From positions 1 through 9,561 of the forward strand of contig CALEYV010000117.1 in assembly GCA_937927875.1 (NCBI GenBank): DNA of 9,561 nucleotides, written 5' to 3'. A program made the position numbers and the translations under genes. The stretch is from an uncultured Actinomycetes bacterium. Its GTDB lineage: Bacteria; Actinomycetota; Acidimicrobiia; IMCC26256; PALSA-555. This document shows, in pieces, positions 7,740-9,561 of this stretch (its first letter is position 1; every line of letters starts with the position of its first letter). A model generated the notes under the pieces. The model made no database searches. It worked only from the letters and a program-made list of their open reading frames with translations, and was not told the DNA's origin.

Positions 7740-7745
7740 TAATCT
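7740..7745 (+). promoter_or_regulatory. Candidate -10 hexamer (TAATCT) for leaderless lipid kinase gene transcription
   Basis: TAATCT ends 8 nt before the GTG at 7754. The bases between are gcgcggcc, which contain no Shine-Dalgarno, so translation from a leaderless mRNA is the simplest reading. It sits 6 bp from the opposite-facing udgB hexamer, so polymerase footprints on the two promoters would overlap. Confidence 0.5.
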
Positions 7746-7753
7746 GCGCGGCC

Positions 7754-8686
7754 GTGCGGCTGCTGCTCATCGTCAACCCGACCGCGTCGTCGATGACGCC
7801 GCGCCGACGGGTTCGCATCCAGCACGCGCTCGGCGAGACCCATCGCCTCGAGGTGGCCGAGACGGTGCGGCGCGGCCACGCCACTCGCCTGGCCCGCAAC
7901 GCGGCCAAGGAGGGTTTCGACGCGGTCGTCGTCGCGGCCGGCGACGGGACCCTGAACGAGGCCGCCAACGGGCTCGTCGGCACCGAGACCGCGCTGGCGC
8001 CGCTCCCCGGCGGGTCCACGAACGTGTTCGCCCGCACGCTCGGCATCCCGAACTCGCTGCGCCCCGCCACCGAGCTGCTGGTGGCCAGCCTCGCCGCCCG
8101 CTCCCTCAAGCGGGTGGGGCTGGGCGCCGGCAACAACCGCTATTTCCTCTTCCACCTCGGCGCCGGCTTCGACGCCGAGGTCATCGAGCAGATGGAGCGC
8201 CACGCCTGGCTGAAGCGCCGGCTCGCGCATCCCGCCTTCGCCGTGTCGGCGCTCACCACCTTCTACCGGGGCTACGACCGCGCCGACCCCACCTACCGGG
8301 TCGAGATCGGTGCCGAGAGCGTCGGAGACGGCTTCTTCGCCGTTGTGTCCAACACCGCCCCGTACGCGTTCTTCGGCATGCGTCCCCTCACGATCACGCA
8401 CGAGGCCGGCCTCGACCGCAAGCTCGCGCTCACGCTGTTCCGGCGCCTCGAGACCCGGGTGCTTTTGCCCGCGGCCCTGTCGGCCATGCTCGCCGGGTCG
8501 CGCCTCGACCACGCCGACGCCATCGTGCAACTTGCCGACCTCGACAAGCTCGCCTTCGAGGCCATCGGCTCGCCGTTCCCGTGGCAGGTCGACGGCGACT
8601 ACCTCGGCGAGGTCGAGCGGCTCGAGGTCCGGTACGAGCCTGACTGCCTCACCCTCGTCATCCCCGTCTCGGCCAAGGACCGGTAG
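7754..8686 (+). CDS. Diacylglycerol kinase-family lipid kinase (DgkB/YegS-like)
   Basis: A 310-aa soluble or membrane-associated kinase of the DAGK catalytic family, which phosphorylates diacylglycerol or related lipids (sphingosine-, ceramide- or phosphatidylglycerol-type substrates in some members) using ATP. It starts with the nucleotide-binding strand VRLLLIVNPTAS (Asn 8, Pro 9). The glycine-rich loop is VVVAAGDGTLNEAANGL (residues 58-74), where the usual GGDGT reads AGDGT, and PLPGGSTNVFARTLGIP follows (83-99). The C-terminal half matches the expected beta-sandwich region, including the QVDGDYLGE segment near the end (usual form DGE). The length is typical. In such enzymes the role is usually recycling of diacylglycerol into phosphatidic acid for phospholipid synthesis. 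GTG start without Shine-Dalgarno. It is divergent from udgB and followed 14 bp after its stop by a hairpin. The precise lipid substrate is unknown. Confidence 0.92.
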   Translation: MRLLLIVNPTASSMTPRRRVRIQHALGETHRLEVAETVRRGHATRLARNAAKEGFDAVVVAAGDGTLNEAANGLVGTETALAPLPGGSTNVFARTLGIPNSLRPATELLVASLAARSLKRVGLGAGNNRYFLFHLGAGFDAEVIEQMERHAWLKRRLAHPAFAVSALTTFYRGYDRADPTYRVEIGAESVGDGFFAVVSNTAPYAFFGMRPLTITHEAGLDRKLALTLFRRLETRVLLPAALSAMLAGSRLDHADAIVQLADLDKLAFEAIGSPFPWQVDGDYLGEVERLEVRYEPDCLTLVIPVSAKDR

Positions 8687-8699
8687 GGCCCGCCACTCG

Positions 8700-8728
8700 C
8701 CCCGCTCCCGAGCTTCGCGCGAGCGGGG
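8700..8728 (+). terminator. GC-rich hairpin after the lipid kinase gene (terminator or operator)
   Basis: A perfect 8-bp stem, ccccgctc (8700-8707) with gagcgggg (8721-8728), encloses a 13-nt loop, 13 nt after the stop codon. There is no T-tract after it (atctagag follows), so intrinsic termination would be of the U-poor kind proposed for high-GC actinobacteria. It also lies immediately before a TAGAGT -10 candidate for the next gene, so it could instead be a protein-binding palindrome. Confidence 0.45.
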
Positions 8729-8731
8729 ATC

Positions 8732-8774
8732 TAGAGTGCGCGCCGAACCAGGGACCTCGGGGCGGCTGGAGGGG
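8732..8774 (+). promoter_or_regulatory. Candidate promoter and Shine-Dalgarno for the glycine-rich secreted protein
   Basis: TAGAGT (8732-8737) is a good -10-type hexamer that would start a transcript near 8744, giving a leader of about 33 nt. A strong Shine-Dalgarno, GGAGGGG (8768-8774), ends 2 nt before the ATG at 8777 (4 nt if only GGAGG is counted). This gene therefore looks conventionally led, unlike the four divergent genes to its left. No -35 match was seen. Confidence 0.5.
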
Positions 8775-8776
8775 CG

Positions 8777-9561
8777 ATGCGCAACCGCTGGGCGTTGATC
8801 GCGAGTGGGATCGGAACCGTTGGGCTGGCGCTGGGCTTCGGGGCCACGCTCGCAGGCGCCGACACGTCCAACTTCGGGACCGCCGGGTCCTCGACCTTCA
8901 CGGTCCCGTCGAATGTCTGCTCGGTGAACGTCAACGCGGTCGGCGCCGCCGGCGGCTCGGCGACCAACTTCGGGAGCCAGGTCTCGACCGGTGGGGCGGG
9001 TGGCCAGGCGGGCGGCGCGGTGCCAGTCACGCCCGGCGAGCAGCTGGGCGTCAACGTCGGCGGCCCGGGCGCGAACTTCACCCCCGGCACCCTGACCAAC
9101 CCGGTCGGCGGTGGCAACGGCGGCGGCGCAGGCGGCGGGACCGGGGTCGACTTCGGCGCCGGTGGCGGCGGCGCCTCCGACGTGCGGCAGGCGTCCGGCG
9201 GCAGCGGCTGCGTCCCCGTGTGCCGCACGGCGACCCCACCCTCACGACCCGGCTCCACCCTCGGCGACCGGGTCGTCGTCGCCGGCGGTGGCGGCGGAGC
9301 CGGCCTCTCCAGCACCGCGACCGGGACCGGCGGCGCGGGCGGCGGCACCAACACCGGCACACCCAGCGGAGCCGGCACCAACGGCCTGACCCAACTCGCG
9401 GGCGGGGGCACCGGCGGGCAAGCAGGCGCCTCCGGCGGCGCGGCCGGCACCGGGGGCTCTGGCCTCGCCTCCGGCGCAAGCGGCACTGCGGGCACCGCCG
9501 GCCAGGGGGGCGCGGGCGGCAATGAAGCCGTGAGCAGCATCTCGGGTGCTGGCGGCGGCGG
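8777..9561 (+). CDS. Secreted glycine-rich protein, function unknown (3' partial)
   Basis: The frame from the ATG at 8777 has no stop through the window end, giving 261 codons. The first 28 residues are a signal peptide: MRNR, a hydrophobic stretch (about 5-26), then an AGA cleavage site before Asp29. The mature part opens with a segment of the form TFTVPSNVCSVNVNAVGAAGG (from residue 40), like the beta-strand opening of bacterial glycine-rich surface domains. It continues as low-complexity Gly/Ala/Thr/Ser sequence with two landmarks: GGGGASDVR (129-137) and RVVVAGGGGGAG (165-176). This pair resembles the glycine-rich domain known from ALK/LTK receptors and many bacterial exported proteins. 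Cys48 and a CVPVC pair (145, 149) could form disulfides. The Shine-Dalgarno, signal peptide and third-position GC use favour this strand over the long antisense Pro-rich frame. Extracellular or cell-surface role inferred; a C-terminal anchor, if any, lies outside the window. Confidence 0.78.
   Translation, partial: MRNRWALIASGIGTVGLALGFGATLAGADTSNFGTAGSSTFTVPSNVCSVNVNAVGAAGGSATNFGSQVSTGGAGGQAGGAVPVTPGEQLGVNVGGPGANFTPGTLTNPVGGGNGGGAGGGTGVDFGAGGGGASDVRQASGGSGCVPVCRTATPPSRPGSTLGDRVVVAGGGGGAGLSSTATGTGGAGGGTNTGTPSGAGTNGLTQLAGGGTGGQAGASGGAAGTGGSGLASGASGTAGTAGQGGAGGNEAVSSISGAGGG

Noticed and set aside
8731..9540. 269-aa Pro-rich frame antisense to the glycine-rich gene
   Set aside because: Gly codons read backwards give Pro/Ala codons, which explains the composition. 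The plus strand has the Shine-Dalgarno, the signal peptide and the domain landmarks.
9110..9561. Dense ggc/gcc repeats that could look like a microsatellite or tandem repeat
   Set aside because: The units are irregular and stay in frame as Gly/Ala codons of the secreted protein; no fixed repeat unit was found.
1..9561. Search for tRNA/rRNA genes, CRISPR arrays, insertion-sequence ends, toxin-antitoxin or defence cassettes
   Set aside because: None was recognised by reading; intergenic gaps are too short (at most 121 bp) to hold most of these, and all genes except the glycine-rich one belong to well-known housekeeping or transport families.

Overview
The window is a high-GC (by eye about 70%), densely coding bacterial chromosome segment. 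GTG starts, gaps of about 20-120 bp, and an E2-E1 fused 2-oxoglutarate decarboxylase/dehydrogenase of the mycobacterial/corynebacterial type all point to an actinobacterium. Several starts lack a usable Shine-Dalgarno but have a TANNNT hexamer 6-8 nt upstream, which fits the leaderless transcription common in Actinobacteria. An Acidimicrobiia-like lineage is my guess from the overall style, not something the sequence proves.

Layout, left to right: (i) nt 2-3463 (+), most of kgd, cut at its 5' end by the window edge. (ii) nt 3486-5150 (-), a 14-helix DHA2-family drug/proton antiporter, convergent with kgd across 22 bp. (iii) nt 5272-6171 (-), a DapA-family dihydrodipicolinate synthase whose upstream region overlaps the next gene. 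(iv) nt 6197-7027 (+), a TauE/SafE-family membrane exporter, divergent from dapA across 25 bp. (v) nt 6981-7721 (-), a family 5 (UdgB) Fe-S uracil-DNA glycosylase whose 3' end overlaps the exporter gene tail-to-tail by 47 bp. (vi) nt 7754-8686 (+), a diacylglycerol/lipid kinase-family protein, divergent from udgB across 32 bp. (vii) nt 8777 to the window end (+), a secreted glycine-rich protein with a clear signal peptide and a good Shine-Dalgarno, still open at the right edge. An antisense Pro-rich frame over the last gene is only its shadow.

The genes do not form one pathway: central carbon metabolism, efflux, lysine/diaminopimelate synthesis, anion export, DNA repair, lipid phosphorylation and a surface protein simply lie next to each other. 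Strand alternates at nearly every gene, so most are probably transcribed singly. I found no mobile element, CRISPR array, tRNA/rRNA or defence-type cassette, and no clear new multi-gene system. The most notable structure is regulatory: two divergent gene pairs in which all four start codons sit just downstream of a TANNNT hexamer, and in one pair the two hexamers share bases. The glycine-rich exported protein is the least understood coding region.
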